A stretch of DNA of 64,000 nt from Geminicoccus sp. (GTDB lineage Bacteria; Pseudomonadota; Alphaproteobacteria; UBA7985): positions 1 to 64,000 of the forward strand of contig PAPT01000037.1 in NCBI GenBank assembly GCA_002708995.1. Reading direction: 5' to 3'. The notes below the pieces were generated by a model, which did no database searches, was not told the origin of the DNA, and saw only the letters and a list, made by a program, of their open reading frames with translations. Below, in pieces: positions 22,244 through 32,107 of this stretch (positions within the stretch are counted from its first letter, which is position 1; each line of letters begins with the position of its first letter). The position numbers and the translations under genes are program-made.

Positions 22244-22747
22244 TCAGGCGGCGTAGCTCATGTTCGACGACCCGGAACGATCGTCGGTGGCCTGGTCGAA
22301 CAACCGGACCTCCAGATCTGCGCTGGCGCCATCCGACAACTCGAAAATGTCATCATCCACCAGCACCAGCCGACCGCTGTCGCGCAGGCTGCGGATGTGG
22401 GCGGAGGCATTGTTGCCGTGCGTGCTGCGCTTGTAGATCTCGCGCGCGGACTTGGCTTCGTGATGAAGCTGGTTGCGCGAGAACCGGGTCACCCCGTCGA
22501 TCAGGGAGAGTTTGGCCACCGCCGAGAGGAACAGATCCGCACTGGACATGTGGCCAATCCGCATACAGGTCGCATGGGTCGTGCGGATGGCGAGGTTGCG
22601 CTCGGAAGACGAACCGATATCGCTGACGCGCTCTTTCCAGTCGATCTTGGCCAAAACCGGGATCAAATGTTCGACGGCGAAAGCTTCAGAACCCTGAAAC
22701 TCCACCCAAACCTGATCGTGTTCCATCTTCAGTGAGCACTGATCCAT
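22244..22747 (-). CDS. Orphan protein of unknown function, possible C-terminal winged helix
   Basis: 167 residues; I do not recognise the family. The N-terminal half is mixed alpha/beta with KMEHDQVWVEFQGSEAFAVE and HLIPVLAKIDW. The C-terminal part (about 95-150: TRFSRNQLHHEAKSAREIY, NNASAHIRSLRDSGRLVLV, DDDIFELSDG) reads as helix-helix-wing and could be a winged-helix DNA-binding fold, which is inference only. The ATG at 22747 is directly preceded by a 27-base palindrome containing GGAGAG as ribosome-binding site. The upstream region is strikingly AT-rich compared with the rest of the window, a possible sign of transfer. It has its own terminator, so it is a single-gene unit. Confidence 0.7.
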   Translation of the reverse strand: MDQCSLKMEHDQVWVEFQGSEAFAVEHLIPVLAKIDWKERVSDIGSSSERNLAIRTTHATCMRIGHMSSADLFLSAVAKLSLIDGVTRFSRNQLHHEAKSAREIYKRSTHGNNASAHIRSLRDSGRLVLVDDDIFELSDGASADLEVRLFDQATDDRSGSSNMSYAA

Positions 22748-22748
22748 A

Positions 22749-22775
22749 GTGAACTCTCCAAAAAAGAGAGTTCAC
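22749..22775 (-). promoter_or_regulatory. Perfect 10-bp inverted repeat abutting the start codon, covering the RBS
   Basis: GTGAACTCTC and GAGAGTTCAC flank a seven-base A/T-rich spacer; one base separates the palindrome from the ATG of the minus-strand orphan gene. In the mRNA the right arm holds the GGAGAG ribosome-binding sequence, so the hairpin would hide it. It could equally be an operator for an autoregulator. The perfect symmetry is directly visible; the mechanism is inferred. Confidence 0.7.
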
Positions 22776-23128
22776 ATATAGAAATACCTTTAATAAATTT
22801 AGACTGCCAACCAATCACGAATAATTTTGTATTTTTTCTCGTAAAAAGATCGTGCTGCAGAAATAGAAGCGGCATTACGCGAAAAATAGTGTTTTTCGGA
22901 TTTCTAAGGGCCAATTTCCGGCGATTTTCCTTATTTATCGATTCTGTATAAGATTTTTACTAAATTATCCTAGTTAGAATCTAATGTTTGCCTTAGGCAT
23001 TGGGGCGAAAGATGGCCGCAGAGACGGTCCAATCCGGGGGGGTCTTCCACAGGTTGCAGCCCCTGCCGGACCCGGGTGACGCCATTCATGCGGATTGCGA
23101 TCGTTTTTGCCTTGATCCCTAGGGCGTT
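22776..23128. other. AT-rich gene-free region between orphan gene and pseudouridine synthase
   Basis: About 350 bases, the first 210 markedly AT-rich with runs of T and A (TTTGTATTTTTTCTCG and similar). It must contain the promoter of the minus-strand orphan gene; many -10-like sequences occur, so none can be picked. No coding frame looks real. Confidence 0.5.
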
Positions 23129-23818
23129 ATGCCGAATGCAGGCGCCATGCAGCCCTTCATCTACCAACCACCTGCGACCGAGCCGCTGCCGGTGCTCTTC
23201 GCCGACGATAGCCTGATCGTGCTGGACAAGCCCGCCGGGCTGCTGAGCGTGCCCGGACGGCTGGAGGACCACCGCGACAGCCTGCTGACCCGCTGCCTCA
23301 TCGACTTCCCCGATGCGCAAGTGGTGCACCGGCTCGACCTCGCGACATCCGGGGTTCTGGTCATGGCGCGCGGGCTTGAGGCCAACCGCGCCCTGTCCCG
23401 CCAGTTTCAGCAGCGCTCGGTCGCAAAGGCCTATACGGCTGTTGTCGAGGGACGGCCGGAGATGGCGCAGGGCGAAGTAGACCTGCCGCTGATCTGCGAC
23501 TGGCCCAACCGGCCCCGGCAGATCATGGATTTCGAGGTGGGCAAGCCCTCTCAGACCCGTTGGTTTCGAATGGATGACGGAGAGGACTGGCCCGGGATCG
23601 AGAGCACGCGGCTGCGGCTGGAGCCGATCACGGGGCGCTCGCACCAGTTGCGGGTGCACATGGCCGAAATCGGACATGCGATTCTTGGAGACAGTTTCTA
23701 TGCCACCCCGGCAGGGCAAGCAGTGGCCTCGCGCCTGCTGCTGCACGCCTCACGGCTGAGCCTGCGTCATCCGCTCAGCGGCGACCCGCTGACCTTTGAA
23801 GCGCCTTGCCCGTTCTAG
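23129..23818 (+). CDS. RluA-family pseudouridine synthase
   Basis: 229 residues (an ATG at 23147 is an alternative start). Motif II with catalytic Asp is VVHRLDLATSGVLVMAR, and the C-terminal signature is ITGRSHQLRVHMAEIGHAILGD. No S4 domain is present, so it is the short RluA type that modifies U746 of 23S rRNA and U32 of tRNA in E. coli, rather than RluC/RluD. The exact target here is inferred from length and motif. Confidence 0.9.
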   Translation: MPNAGAMQPFIYQPPATEPLPVLFADDSLIVLDKPAGLLSVPGRLEDHRDSLLTRCLIDFPDAQVVHRLDLATSGVLVMARGLEANRALSRQFQQRSVAKAYTAVVEGRPEMAQGEVDLPLICDWPNRPRQIMDFEVGKPSQTRWFRMDDGEDWPGIESTRLRLEPITGRSHQLRVHMAEIGHAILGDSFYATPAGQAVASRLLLHASRLSLRHPLSGDPLTFEAPCPF

Positions 23819-23849
23819 CCTCGGCACACCCTGCCGACCCGTGGCATCG

Positions 23850-24875
23850 TCAGAGGATGGCGAAGCGCTGCCCGACCTGCTCGCCCCTGCTGTTGCGTTC
23901 CGGCGGCAGGGCCACGGGCCGCAGGGCGTCGGCTTCGGCCTCCGAAAGCAGCTTCAATCGCTGGAGCAAGGTGAACAGCCCCCCGGCGGCGACATCCATA
24001 GACCCGTCGAGCGTCTTCAGCGCCAGGCCCCAGCCCCGGTCGCGGATCACGGCCATGAAGTAACCCGCAGCCCCGACCTTGGCGACGATCCGGCCACCCG
24101 TCTCCCGGGCCAGTGCCACCGAAAAATCATCGGTCCCGGCGATGAACCAGGTTTCTTCGGCAACGGCCTCGACCAGTCGTGCCTGTGCCTGCCCGCGCAG
24201 GGTGCCGGTATCCGGCGCGGCGTAGCCCGACATGGCGCGCGCCATCGCTTCGACCGGCAGCGACGGGGTGGGCAGGCCGCAGCCATCGACACCCCAGATC
24301 AGATCGTTGGGGCTGCACCCGCTCAGGGACAGAAGCGCCGCCTCGAAGCGCTGCTGTGCCGGGTGATCGCGGTGGTGGTAGGTGGCTCTGGACCACGACT
24401 GGTGCTGGCACAGGGTGAGAAAGCCGGTGTGCTTGCCGCTGCAGTTGTGGATCTCACGCGCCGGCGGCTGCCCTTCTGCCGCCAGCCGGTCGCAGTCGAC
24501 GGCAAGCTTGGGGCGCGCAGGGCCACAAACCAGCTCGTCGGGCGCGCAGCCGATCCGATCGAGCCACGCGAGCACGGTTTCCACGTGCAGCGCCTCGCCG
24601 TGATGCGACGCACAGCTCAGCGCGAGGTGGCGCTTGCCGAGATCGAAGTGATCCGCGGCGCCGGTCTCCACCAGACCCAGCGCCTGAATGAACTTGAGCG
24701 ACGAGCGGGGAAAGGCGGCGTGGGTCGGGTCGCCAACGCGCAGGATGACCGCGCCGGTGGCCGCGTCAACGACAGCGCCGTGACCGGCGTGGACGGTCTC
24801 GAGGCCTTCGTCGCGCAGCCCGTAGGTCAGGGGCTCGGCCGAAGTATACCAATGGGACGCAGTATCGGGGGTCAT
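23850..24875 (-). CDS. L-asparaginase II family protein
   Basis: 341 residues of the bacterial asparaginase II family (Rhizobium etli AnsA type, unrelated to E. coli AnsB). Motifs seen: FPRSSLKFIQALGLVETGA near the start, SCASHHGE, then HNCSGKHTGFLTLC and GVDGCGLPTPSLP; the Ser-x-x-Lys and Cys-Ser-Gly-Lys stretches are the expected active-site elements. Predicted to hydrolyse asparagine to aspartate and ammonia. Start at MTPDTASHW (24875); an in-frame ATG at 24974 would add an unconserved leader. Converges with the pseudouridine synthase gene. Confidence 0.88.
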   Translation of the reverse strand: MTPDTASHWYTSAEPLTYGLRDEGLETVHAGHGAVVDAATGAVILRVGDPTHAAFPRSSLKFIQALGLVETGAADHFDLGKRHLALSCASHHGEALHVETVLAWLDRIGCAPDELVCGPARPKLAVDCDRLAAEGQPPAREIHNCSGKHTGFLTLCQHQSWSRATYHHRDHPAQQRFEAALLSLSGCSPNDLIWGVDGCGLPTPSLPVEAMARAMSGYAAPDTGTLRGQAQARLVEAVAEETWFIAGTDDFSVALARETGGRIVAKVGAAGYFMAVIRDRGWGLALKTLDGSMDVAAGGLFTLLQRLKLLSEAEADALRPVALPPERNSRGEQVGQRFAIL

Positions 24876-25097
24876 CTTGGAGCCCTTTTGACGTGACTGA
24901 GAGGGGGCGGCACAGCACCAGCCCTGCCGAACAGAGGCCTTTCTATCACCGCTCGCCACGACTGTAGCGCCCAAAACGACGGCCCGAAAGGACGGCCGCT
25001 GCCGGAGCAGAGGCGGCGCCGGGCTTCAGCATGACGGTTGGCGAACCGGGCCGAGGGATGCATTATGCTGTTTCAACTATGCAAATCGGAGACTGCC

Positions 25098-25427
25098 ATG
25101 AGCCTGTTCGACAAGATCAATCAGACCAACGACGACCGCGACGTGGACGCCTACCTAGAGCTGCTGCACGATGATTATGTTTTCGTCCGCCACCAGACCG
25201 GCATGGAGATGACCAAGGCAGACTGGGAACCGGCGATGCGGACCATGATGGCGAGCGATGCCCTCAAGGTCGAAACCAATCGTTGCATCTATGAGAACGA
25301 CGACATTCTGGTGGCGCACCAGGTCATGTCCTTCCCCGACGGCACCCGCGAGGCGGTGATGATCGTCCACACCGTCGTTGATGGCAAAATCACGCGCACG
25401 GAAACAGGGGCGACACCGCTGTCCTAA
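25098..25427 (+). CDS. NTF2-like / SnoaL-like small protein
   Basis: 109 residues from MSLFDKINQTND; GGAGACTGCC before the ATG decides this start over in-frame ATGs at 25038 and 25065. The cone-shaped NTF2-like fold is suggested by DVDAYLELLHDDYVFVRHQTG, the mid helix and paired strands NDDILVAHQVMSFPDGTREAVMIVHTVVDGKITRTETGATPL. Members range from ketosteroid isomerase-like enzymes to ligand-binding proteins; no catalytic residues can be assigned here. Single gene with its own hairpin terminator downstream. Confidence 0.75.
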   Translation: MSLFDKINQTNDDRDVDAYLELLHDDYVFVRHQTGMEMTKADWEPAMRTMMASDALKVETNRCIYENDDILVAHQVMSFPDGTREAVMIVHTVVDGKITRTETGATPLS

Positions 25428-25452
25428 GGACGCATTTAAGGTCGAGATCGAC

Positions 25453-25487
25453 GGTGGCACGGGTCGGACTGGTGCCACCTCTTCTTT
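25453..25487 (+). terminator. Hairpin terminator after the NTF2-like gene
   Basis: GGTGGCAC (25453-25460) and GTGCCACC (25472-25479) form a perfect 8-bp stem, followed by an imperfect T-rich run TCTTCTTT. Confidence 0.6.
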
Positions 25488-25567
25488 GCCATATCACCCC
25501 GGAGTCCGCGGCCTGCAGACCGATCGGGCGGCCTGTGCGATGGGTGCGCCGGTCTGAGCGAGGGTGG

Positions 25568-25643
25568 TGGTAGGCCCGGCAGGATTCGAACCTGCGACAG
25601 CTCGGTTATGAGCCGAGAGTTCTAACCGCTGAACTACGGGCCC
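25568..25643 (-). tRNA. tRNA with CAU anticodon (Met, or Ile2 after lysidine modification)
   Basis: 76 nucleotides on the minus strand. Acceptor stem GGGCCCG pairs with CGGGCCT (one G-T at the end), D-loop TTCAGCGGTTAGAA, anticodon stem CTCGG/CCGAG with loop CTCATAA giving anticodon CAT, T-arm GCAGGTTCGAATCCTGC, discriminator A and encoded CCA. CAT can be elongator Met or the AUA-reading Ile2. The GGTTAGA D-loop and GGTTCGAATCC arm look more like Ile2-type tRNAs, but the identity should be treated as open. The G1-U72 acceptor end is not the unpaired 1-72 of initiator tRNA. Confidence 0.9.
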
Positions 25644-25742
25644 CCAGGGGTGAGGTCTGAGGCTGATAGCATCCGGTCGTCGGGCGCGCTATGGGCCACG
25701 GCAAGGATCAACAACAAAACCCCAGTGGCAGGCTGAGCTGGC

Positions 25743-26591
25743 TTACTCCAACCGTCTGATCTCGACATGGTGCGGAAACGGAATTTCGATGCCGGCCGCG
25801 TCGAGGGCCTTCTTGGCATCCAGTTTGAAGTTGGCCTGCGCGTCGAAATAGACCGAGCCGTCGGCCCAGGCCCAGACAGAGATGTCGACCGAGAAATCAC
25901 CGAGGTTGGAAACGTAGAGATAGGGCGCTGGGTCGCTGTCCCAGGCTGGATTGTCGGCGAGCACCTTGCGCAGAATATCGCAGACCCGATCGACGTCGCT
26001 GTCGTAGGCGACGCCGACGACGGCCGTCATCCGTCGGCGGCCGAGGCGTGTGTAGTTGTGGATCGGTGCCTGAAACACCGCCGTGTTGGGAATGGACACC
26101 AGCACGTTGTTGATGGTGATGATGTCGGTGCGGAACAAGCCAACGCGGCTGACCGAACCGCCCTCACCCGCGGCCTCGACCCACTCACCGATCTTGATCG
26201 GCCGCAGCACGAGCAGCATGACCCCCGCTGCGACGTTGCTGAGCGTCCCCTGCACCGCCAGACCGATGGCCAGCGCCACGCCACTGAGCAAAGCCAGGAT
26301 GGTTGCGGCCTGCACGCCGAACAGCTGCAGCACCAGCACAACAGCAACAGTTAGGACACCAAAGCGGATCAGCTGCACCAGAACCTTTTCGATCGTCTCC
26401 TCGATCAGGTCGCTGGTCTCGAAGAATGCATTGGCCCAAGCGGAGAGCCGGATCGAAATCACCCAGCCGACGAGCAGCAGCAGCAGCCCCCCTAGCACCT
26501 TGAGCCCGATGGGCAGGACGATATTCAGGATCTGATTGTCGCTCTGCCCGACGATGCCGTCGATGAGAAGGGAAAGATTAAAGCTATCCAT
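25743..26591 (-). CDS. MscS-family small mechanosensitive channel
   Basis: 282 residues. Three N-terminal membrane helices (about 20-45, 65-85, 90-120); the third, pore-lining helix has the Ala/Gly pattern LALLSGVALAIGLAVQGTLSNVAAGVML and is followed by the beta domain signature RPIKIGEWVEAAGEGGSV and NNVLVSIPNTAVF. Such channels release solutes during hypo-osmotic shock. The start at 26591 has GGAGAT upstream; an upstream in-frame ATG is rejected. Located between the tRNA and a repeat-rich intergenic zone. Confidence 0.93.
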   Translation of the reverse strand: MDSFNLSLLIDGIVGQSDNQILNIVLPIGLKVLGGLLLLLVGWVISIRLSAWANAFFETSDLIEETIEKVLVQLIRFGVLTVAVVLVLQLFGVQAATILALLSGVALAIGLAVQGTLSNVAAGVMLLVLRPIKIGEWVEAAGEGGSVSRVGLFRTDIITINNVLVSIPNTAVFQAPIHNYTRLGRRRMTAVVGVAYDSDVDRVCDILRKVLADNPAWDSDPAPYLYVSNLGDFSVDISVWAWADGSVYFDAQANFKLDAKKALDAAGIEIPFPHHVEIRRLE

Positions 26592-26743
26592 GAAGGTATC
26601 TCCGCGTCGATCAGCGATCAAAGAAAGCCGGCGCAGGCTTCATAAAGGTTGAGAGCACCTGACTTTTTGCACGGATATCAACTTAACGATCCGGACCTGC
26701 CAGCGCCAGAGGAAAGGCAGGGCGGCTCTGTTATGCTCAGCAT

Positions 26744-26798
26744 GGTTGCGCCAACTTGTCCCCGACCGCGCTTCGCGCGCCGGGGGCAAGCGTCGCGC
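26744..26798 (+). repeat. Intergenic repeat family 2, copy 1 (~55 bp)
   Basis: Begins GGTTGCGCC, contains TCCCCGAC and the palindromic core GCGCTTCGCGC, and ends CAAGCGTCGCGC. A clearly related copy lies in the opposite orientation at 50275-50328. Both occur next to a copy of family 1 in the same relative order and orientation. Confidence 0.7.
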
Positions 26799-26900
26799 GG
26801 TTCTTTAACTTTGCGCGCAAAACGCTCCGATGTGATCGCGCTGGAGCTCATCACGCCAAATGACACTCAAAGTCCTTCGGCAGGATCAGGGCCAACTAAA

Positions 26901-26939
26901 GCGACACTCAAAGCGAAGCGTGTTGAGTGTCAACGGATA
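26901..26939 (+). repeat. Intergenic repeat family 3, copy 1 (hairpin)
   Basis: ACACTCAA (26904-26911) and TTGAGTGT (26923-26930) form a perfect 8-bp inverted repeat; the surrounding AAAGCGAAGCG and CAACGGATA match a second copy at 37469-37507. A further partial ACACTCAAAG occurs at 26863. Confidence 0.6.
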
Positions 26940-26940
26940 G

Positions 26941-27104
26941 GTGGCGCGCTCGGGCCTTAGCCGCGTCGCGGCCTTCGGCCTTCCCACGCGCATTTTCAGT
27001 GAAAAATGCGAAAGGACGTCGGGTCGCGCACAGCGCAGCCTGTCCGTTTGATTGCGCGGGGGAGATTTGTAAGCCGCGAAGCGGCGTCAAATCGAGCACG
27101 CAGC
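26941..27104 (+). repeat. Intergenic inverted-end element, family 1, copy A (164 bp)
   Basis: Left end 26941-26992 and right end 27053-27104 are 52-base imperfect inverted repeats of each other around a 60-base core containing CCTGTCCGTTTGA. Each end has the central palindrome (here GCCGCGTCGCGGC-like on the left and GCCGCGAAGCGGC on the right) and an inner ACGCGCA/TGCGCG border. The right end lies 8 bases past the stop codon of the minus-strand phosphatase gene. Same family at 37247, 38948 and 50108. Confidence 0.85.
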
Positions 27105-27112
27105 CTCCTGCC

Positions 27113-27973
27113 TCAGCCCTTGTCTTCAGGATCAGAGCCCGGATCGAGCAATTGATCCCGCGCCGTCTGCAGGACATGCGCCGATGAAGCGATCCACAGC
27201 GGTCCGTCGCTGTGGCGCGGCCCATAAGCCTCCCCGCCGATCACGGCGAGCCCACCCGCCTCCTCCACGATCAGGCTACCCGGGCAGTGATCCCAGGGGT
27301 TGATGCGGCCGAAAACAGCAAAATGGTCGCGGCCTTCGGCAATGCGTAGGTACTCTTCACCAGCGCAGCCGATCGACTGGATCCGGCGCATGCGACGGGC
27401 GTTGCGCCGTGCGAGGCTGCGCTGCTCCTCGGTCAGGTACTTGAATGAGACAAAGCCGTTCATCTCCGCGGCTGCCAGCGGCCGGGCCACCTGCAAGCGG
27501 CGGTTATTCCCCGAGGTAGTCTCGAACAGCTGTGCGCCCTCGTCGCGGAAGGCCACGATCATCTCGGCGTCGATGGGCCGCCAGATCCAGGCACCCACCT
27601 GAACCCCCGCCACGGCCAACCCGACCATGACGCAGAACGGCGTCTGCCCGGCTGCAAAGTTGCGGGTGCCGTCCACCGGGTCGACGATCCACACAGGCGC
27701 GTCGCCGGCGATGGCGTCGAGCACCTTGGGGTCAGCGGATACCGCTTCCTCACCGACGACCACGGAGCCCGGCAGAATGGCCGTCAGTGCCGCCGTCAGC
27801 CGGACCTCGGCTTCACGATCGGCGATGGTCACCAGGTCTGTCGGGCCGGTCTTTGCGTCAATCTCACCGTCGCTAAGGTTCTGGAACCGAGGCAGCACAA
27901 CCGCATTTGCAGTGTTGACGATCGCGGTGAAGACGGCGTCCCGTTGGGGGTCGGTGAGGAGCAGGGACGCCAT
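27113..27973 (-). CDS. Inositol-monophosphatase-family phosphatase
   Basis: 286 residues. The Mg-dependent, lithium-sensitive phosphatase motifs are present: GEEAVS, WIVDPVDGTRNFAAG (metal site A) and INPWDHCPGSLIVEEAGG. Could be an inositol-1-phosphatase, a CysQ-like 3'(2'),5'-bisphosphate nucleotidase or a histidinol-phosphatase (a hisN-like enzyme); the his operon in this window lacks the phosphatase step, so the last is possible but unproven. Ends next to repeat element copy A. Confidence 0.88.
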   Translation of the reverse strand: MASLLLTDPQRDAVFTAIVNTANAVVLPRFQNLSDGEIDAKTGPTDLVTIADREAEVRLTAALTAILPGSVVVGEEAVSADPKVLDAIAGDAPVWIVDPVDGTRNFAAGQTPFCVMVGLAVAGVQVGAWIWRPIDAEMIVAFRDEGAQLFETTSGNNRRLQVARPLAAAEMNGFVSFKYLTEEQRSLARRNARRMRRIQSIGCAGEEYLRIAEGRDHFAVFGRINPWDHCPGSLIVEEAGGLAVIGGEAYGPRHSDGPLWIASSAHVLQTARDQLLDPGSDPEDKG

Positions 27974-28022
27974 GGTTTTCCGATCTGCCTGTGCGTTTGT
28001 GTATCGGCGTGGCCTAAGCCGC

Positions 28023-30686
28023 TTAAACCGCGTCCTGGATCAAGGCGCGCATCGCGTCGATGCCGGCCTCAGTCTTTGCGATGTCGGGTCCGCCGGACTG
28101 CGCCATATCGGGCCGTCCGCCGCCGCCCTTACCGCCCACAGCCGCTGAGGCTGCACGGACCAGCTCGACCGCGTTGTGACGGTCCTGGTGATCCGGACCC
28201 ACGGCAGCTACGATCGAAGCCTTGCCGCCCTCGGTGCCGATGAGCGCAACCACACCCGAGCCGATCTGGCCCATAAACTCGTCGGCCAGACCCTTGAGGT
28301 CCTTGGCCGGCACGTCTTCGATGATGCGGGCAATGACCGGCGTACCACTGATGTCCTCGGGGCCGATCTGACCGCCCCCGCCAGACCCCGCCGCAGCGAG
28401 TTTCTTGCGCACGTCGGCCAGCTCCTTTTCCAGCTGGCGGCGTTCGGTGCTCAGCGCCTCGACCCGCCCGGCCAGTGCAGCCGGGGACGTTTTCAACACG
28501 GCAGCAGCCTGCTCGAGCTGCGCGTCACGCCGACGCACGTGTTCGAGCGCTACGAGGCCGGTCACAGCTTCGATCCGGCGCACACCGGAGGCAGGCCCTT
28601 CCTCGCGGACGATCCGCAGCAGGCCGATGTCGCCGGTCTGGCGCACGTGGGTGCCCCCGCAGAGCTCCATGGAATAGATCTGGTTCGACGCCGGATCGGT
28701 TGTGCCCATGGTCACCACCCGCACCTCGTCACCGTACTTTTCGCCAAACAGCGCGGTGGCGCCGGCTTCGATAGCCTCGTCGGGCGACATGATCCGGGTT
28801 TCAACGACGGTGTTGGCAAGGATCTCCTCGTTCACCGCAATCTCGATGTCGGTCAGCTCGGCTTCGCTGACCTGCGCGGGGTGCGAGAAGTCGAAGCGGA
28901 GCCGGTCGGCGGCAACCAGTGAGCCCTTCTGCGCCACGTGGGCGCCGAGCCGCTGACGCAGCGCCTCGTGCAGCAGGTGGGTGGCCGAATGATGACCGGC
29001 GAGCGCCGCGCGATGGTCGGGGTCAACCGCGAAAGCCACGGCATCCCCGACGCTGATTTCGCCCTTGACAACCTCGACCTGGTGCACCCAGAGGTCGCCC
29101 AGCTGCTTCTGCGTATCCAGCACCCGCAGACGGGCGTCAGCTTCGGTGGTGATTTCGCCCTGGTCACCCTTCTGGCCGCCGCTTTCGGCGTAGAATGGCG
29201 TCTGGTTGGCGATAAGGAAACCACTGTCGCCGGCCTTGAGCTGCTGGATCTGTGCAGCGTCCTTGGTCAGGGCCAGCACCGCGCCCTCGGCGTGCAAGGT
29301 GGAGTATCCGAGGAACTCGCTCGCCTCGACCTGCTCTCGAATCTCGAACCAGAGCGTGTCGGTGGCGGCTTCACCCGAGCCCTTCCACGACGCCCGCGCG
29401 GCGGCGCGCTGGGCCTCGAGGGCCTCGTCATAGCCGGCCTGATCAACGCTCCGACCCTGACCGCGCAGAATGTCTGCGGTCAGGTCTAACGGGAAACCAA
29501 AAGTATCATAGAGGCGGAAGGCAACGGCACCGGGCAGCGCCTCGCCCTCGCCCAGGCGGTCGGTTTCCTCGCCCAGCAAGCGCAGGCCACGGTCAAGGGT
29601 TTCTTTAAAGCGGGTTTCCTCAAGGCGCAGGATCTCGGTAATCGACGCCTCGGCACGGCCCAGCTCGGTGAAGTGCTCGCCCATGGCCTCGACCAGCGTC
29701 GGCACCAGCCGGTGCATCAGCGGATCCTTGTTGCCGATCTTGTGGACATGACGCATGCCGCGTCGCATGATCCGGCGCAGCACGTAACCGCGGCCTTCGT
29801 TGGAAGGCTGGACGCCATCGGCGACGAGGAAGGCGGCCGAACGCAGGTGGTCGGCGATCACCCGGTGGGAGACATTGTTGTCCCCATCCGGGTCGTCATT
29901 AGAGGCGCTGGCGGAGGCCTCGATCAGCTTGCGCAGCAGGTCGACGTCGTAATTGTCGTGCTTGCCCTGCAGGATGGCAGAGATCCGCTCCAGCCCCATG
30001 CCGGTATCGATAGAGGGCCGCGGCAGCGGCACCATGTTGGCGCCCGGCTCGGGCTTATCGAACTGCATGAAGACCAGGTTCCAGATTTCGATGAACCGGT
30101 CGCCGTCCTCGTCGGGAGAACCCGGAGGGCCGCCCCAGATGTGGTCGCCGTGGTCGTAGAAAATCTCGGAGCAGGGGCCGCAGGGGCCGGTATCACCCAT
30201 GGACCAGAAGTTGTCAGAGGTATCGATGCGAATGATGCGGTCATCGCTCAGGCCTGCGACTTTCTTCCAAAGCTGAACGGCTTCGTCGTCGGTGTGGTAG
30301 ACAGTGACCAGCAGTTTATCGGCAGGCAGGCCGTATTCCCGGGTGATGAGGTTCCAGGCGTTCTCGATTGCGACATCCTTGAAGTAGTCACCGAAGGAGA
30401 AGTTGCCGAGCATTTCGAAAAAGGTGTGGTGACGCGCGGTGTAACCGACGTTCTCGAGATCGTTGTGCTTGCCCCCGGCGCGCACGCACTTTTGCGAGGT
30501 CACTGCGCGGTTATAAGCGCGTTGCTCCTGACCGAGGAACAGGTTCTTGAACTGCACCATCCCGGCATTGGTAAACATCAGCGTCGGGTCGTTGCGCGGC
30601 ACCAGCGACGAGCTCGAAACGATCTCGTGCTCCCGGTCGCCGAAATAGTTCAGGAAGGTCGAGCGGATTTCGTTTGCCGTGGCCAT
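28023..30686 (-). CDS. alaS: Alanyl-tRNA synthetase
   Basis: 887 residues, full length. Class IIc catalytic core at the N-terminus ([33 protein letters not shown]), tRNA-recognition helices, the editing domain with [16 protein letters not shown] and CGGTHV (zinc/hydrolysis site), and a C-terminal coiled coil plus DHHA1-like glycine-rich part ending [12 protein letters not shown]. Its neighbour recA lies on the same strand upstream, 149 bases away, a common pairing in alphaproteobacteria. Confidence 0.98.
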   Translation of the reverse strand: MATANEIRSTFLNYFGDREHEIVSSSSLVPRNDPTLMFTNAGMVQFKNLFLGQEQRAYNRAVTSQKCVRAGGKHNDLENVGYTARHHTFFEMLGNFSFGDYFKDVAIENAWNLITREYGLPADKLLVTVYHTDDEAVQLWKKVAGLSDDRIIRIDTSDNFWSMGDTGPCGPCSEIFYDHGDHIWGGPPGSPDEDGDRFIEIWNLVFMQFDKPEPGANMVPLPRPSIDTGMGLERISAILQGKHDNYDVDLLRKLIEASASASNDDPDGDNNVSHRVIADHLRSAAFLVADGVQPSNEGRGYVLRRIMRRGMRHVHKIGNKDPLMHRLVPTLVEAMGEHFTELGRAEASITEILRLEETRFKETLDRGLRLLGEETDRLGEGEALPGAVAFRLYDTFGFPLDLTADILRGQGRSVDQAGYDEALEAQRAAARASWKGSGEAATDTLWFEIREQVEASEFLGYSTLHAEGAVLALTKDAAQIQQLKAGDSGFLIANQTPFYAESGGQKGDQGEITTEADARLRVLDTQKQLGDLWVHQVEVVKGEISVGDAVAFAVDPDHRAALAGHHSATHLLHEALRQRLGAHVAQKGSLVAADRLRFDFSHPAQVSEAELTDIEIAVNEEILANTVVETRIMSPDEAIEAGATALFGEKYGDEVRVVTMGTTDPASNQIYSMELCGGTHVRQTGDIGLLRIVREEGPASGVRRIEAVTGLVALEHVRRRDAQLEQAAAVLKTSPAALAGRVEALSTERRQLEKELADVRKKLAAAGSGGGGQIGPEDISGTPVIARIIEDVPAKDLKGLADEFMGQIGSGVVALIGTEGGKASIVAAVGPDHQDRHNAVELVRAASAAVGGKGGGGRPDMAQSGGPDIAKTEAGIDAMRALIQDAV

Positions 30687-30786
30687 CTAAGGCTCCCTGC
30701 GTCGTCGGTTCCCCGGGGTGGAAGAGTTCCACCGGTAGCGGGAAGCATTACGCAGGGGTTTGAAGCCTGTCCACGGCATCTGAGTC

Positions 30787-30811
30787 GGTGCGCTCATGCG
30801 CTGAGCGCACC
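30787..30811 (-). terminator. Strong hairpin between recA and alaS
   Basis: GGTGCGCTCA and TGAGCGCACC form a perfect 10-bp stem with a five-base loop, 25 bases past the recA stop codon on the minus strand. No T-run follows, so it may act as a Rho-dependent or partial terminator, or an mRNA 3'-end stabiliser. Confidence 0.5.
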
Positions 30812-30835
30812 GTTGCTCAGTTCAGACGCGGTCGA

Positions 30836-31915
<1,080 letters not shown>

Positions 31916-31998
31916 GCGCTGCACTCCCTATGCGGAAAGGGTCTGAGAAAAGCAATAATTATGCGTTTGATCTCTGTTTGTTCCCCCTCATGACACAA

Positions 31999-32013
31999 GA
32001 ACATGAAAAGAAC
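31999..32013 (-). promoter_or_regulatory. SOS (LexA) box of recA
   Basis: GAAC, seven bases, GAAC: the direct-repeat LexA operator known from alphaproteobacteria. A third GAAC follows after six bases at 32020. Its place upstream of recA makes the assignment secure in context. Confidence 0.85.
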
Positions 32014-32048
32014 AAGTGCGAACAAAACATTGACGAACCCTAAAATGG

Positions 32049-32073
32049 AAAAAGGGCGCCTCCAGCGCCCTTT
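32049..32073 (-). terminator. Rho-independent terminator of dksA
   Basis: On the minus strand AAAGGGCGC, a five-base loop and GCGCCCTTT form a perfect 9-bp stem running into TTTTTCC, 35 bases after the dksA stop. Confidence 0.9.
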
Positions 32074-32107
32074 GATTGAACCCGTATCGGGGGAGTCTGG
32101 ACCCGGT

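Noticed and set aside
22729-22914. A 61-codon minus frame in the AT-rich region upstream of the orphan gene
   Set aside because: No RBS, hydrophobic random composition, and it overlaps the palindrome and start of the real gene.
23796-24896. A 366-codon frame antisense to the asparaginase-family gene
   Set aside because: Same codon-bias shadow; the minus-strand reading has clear asparaginase motifs.
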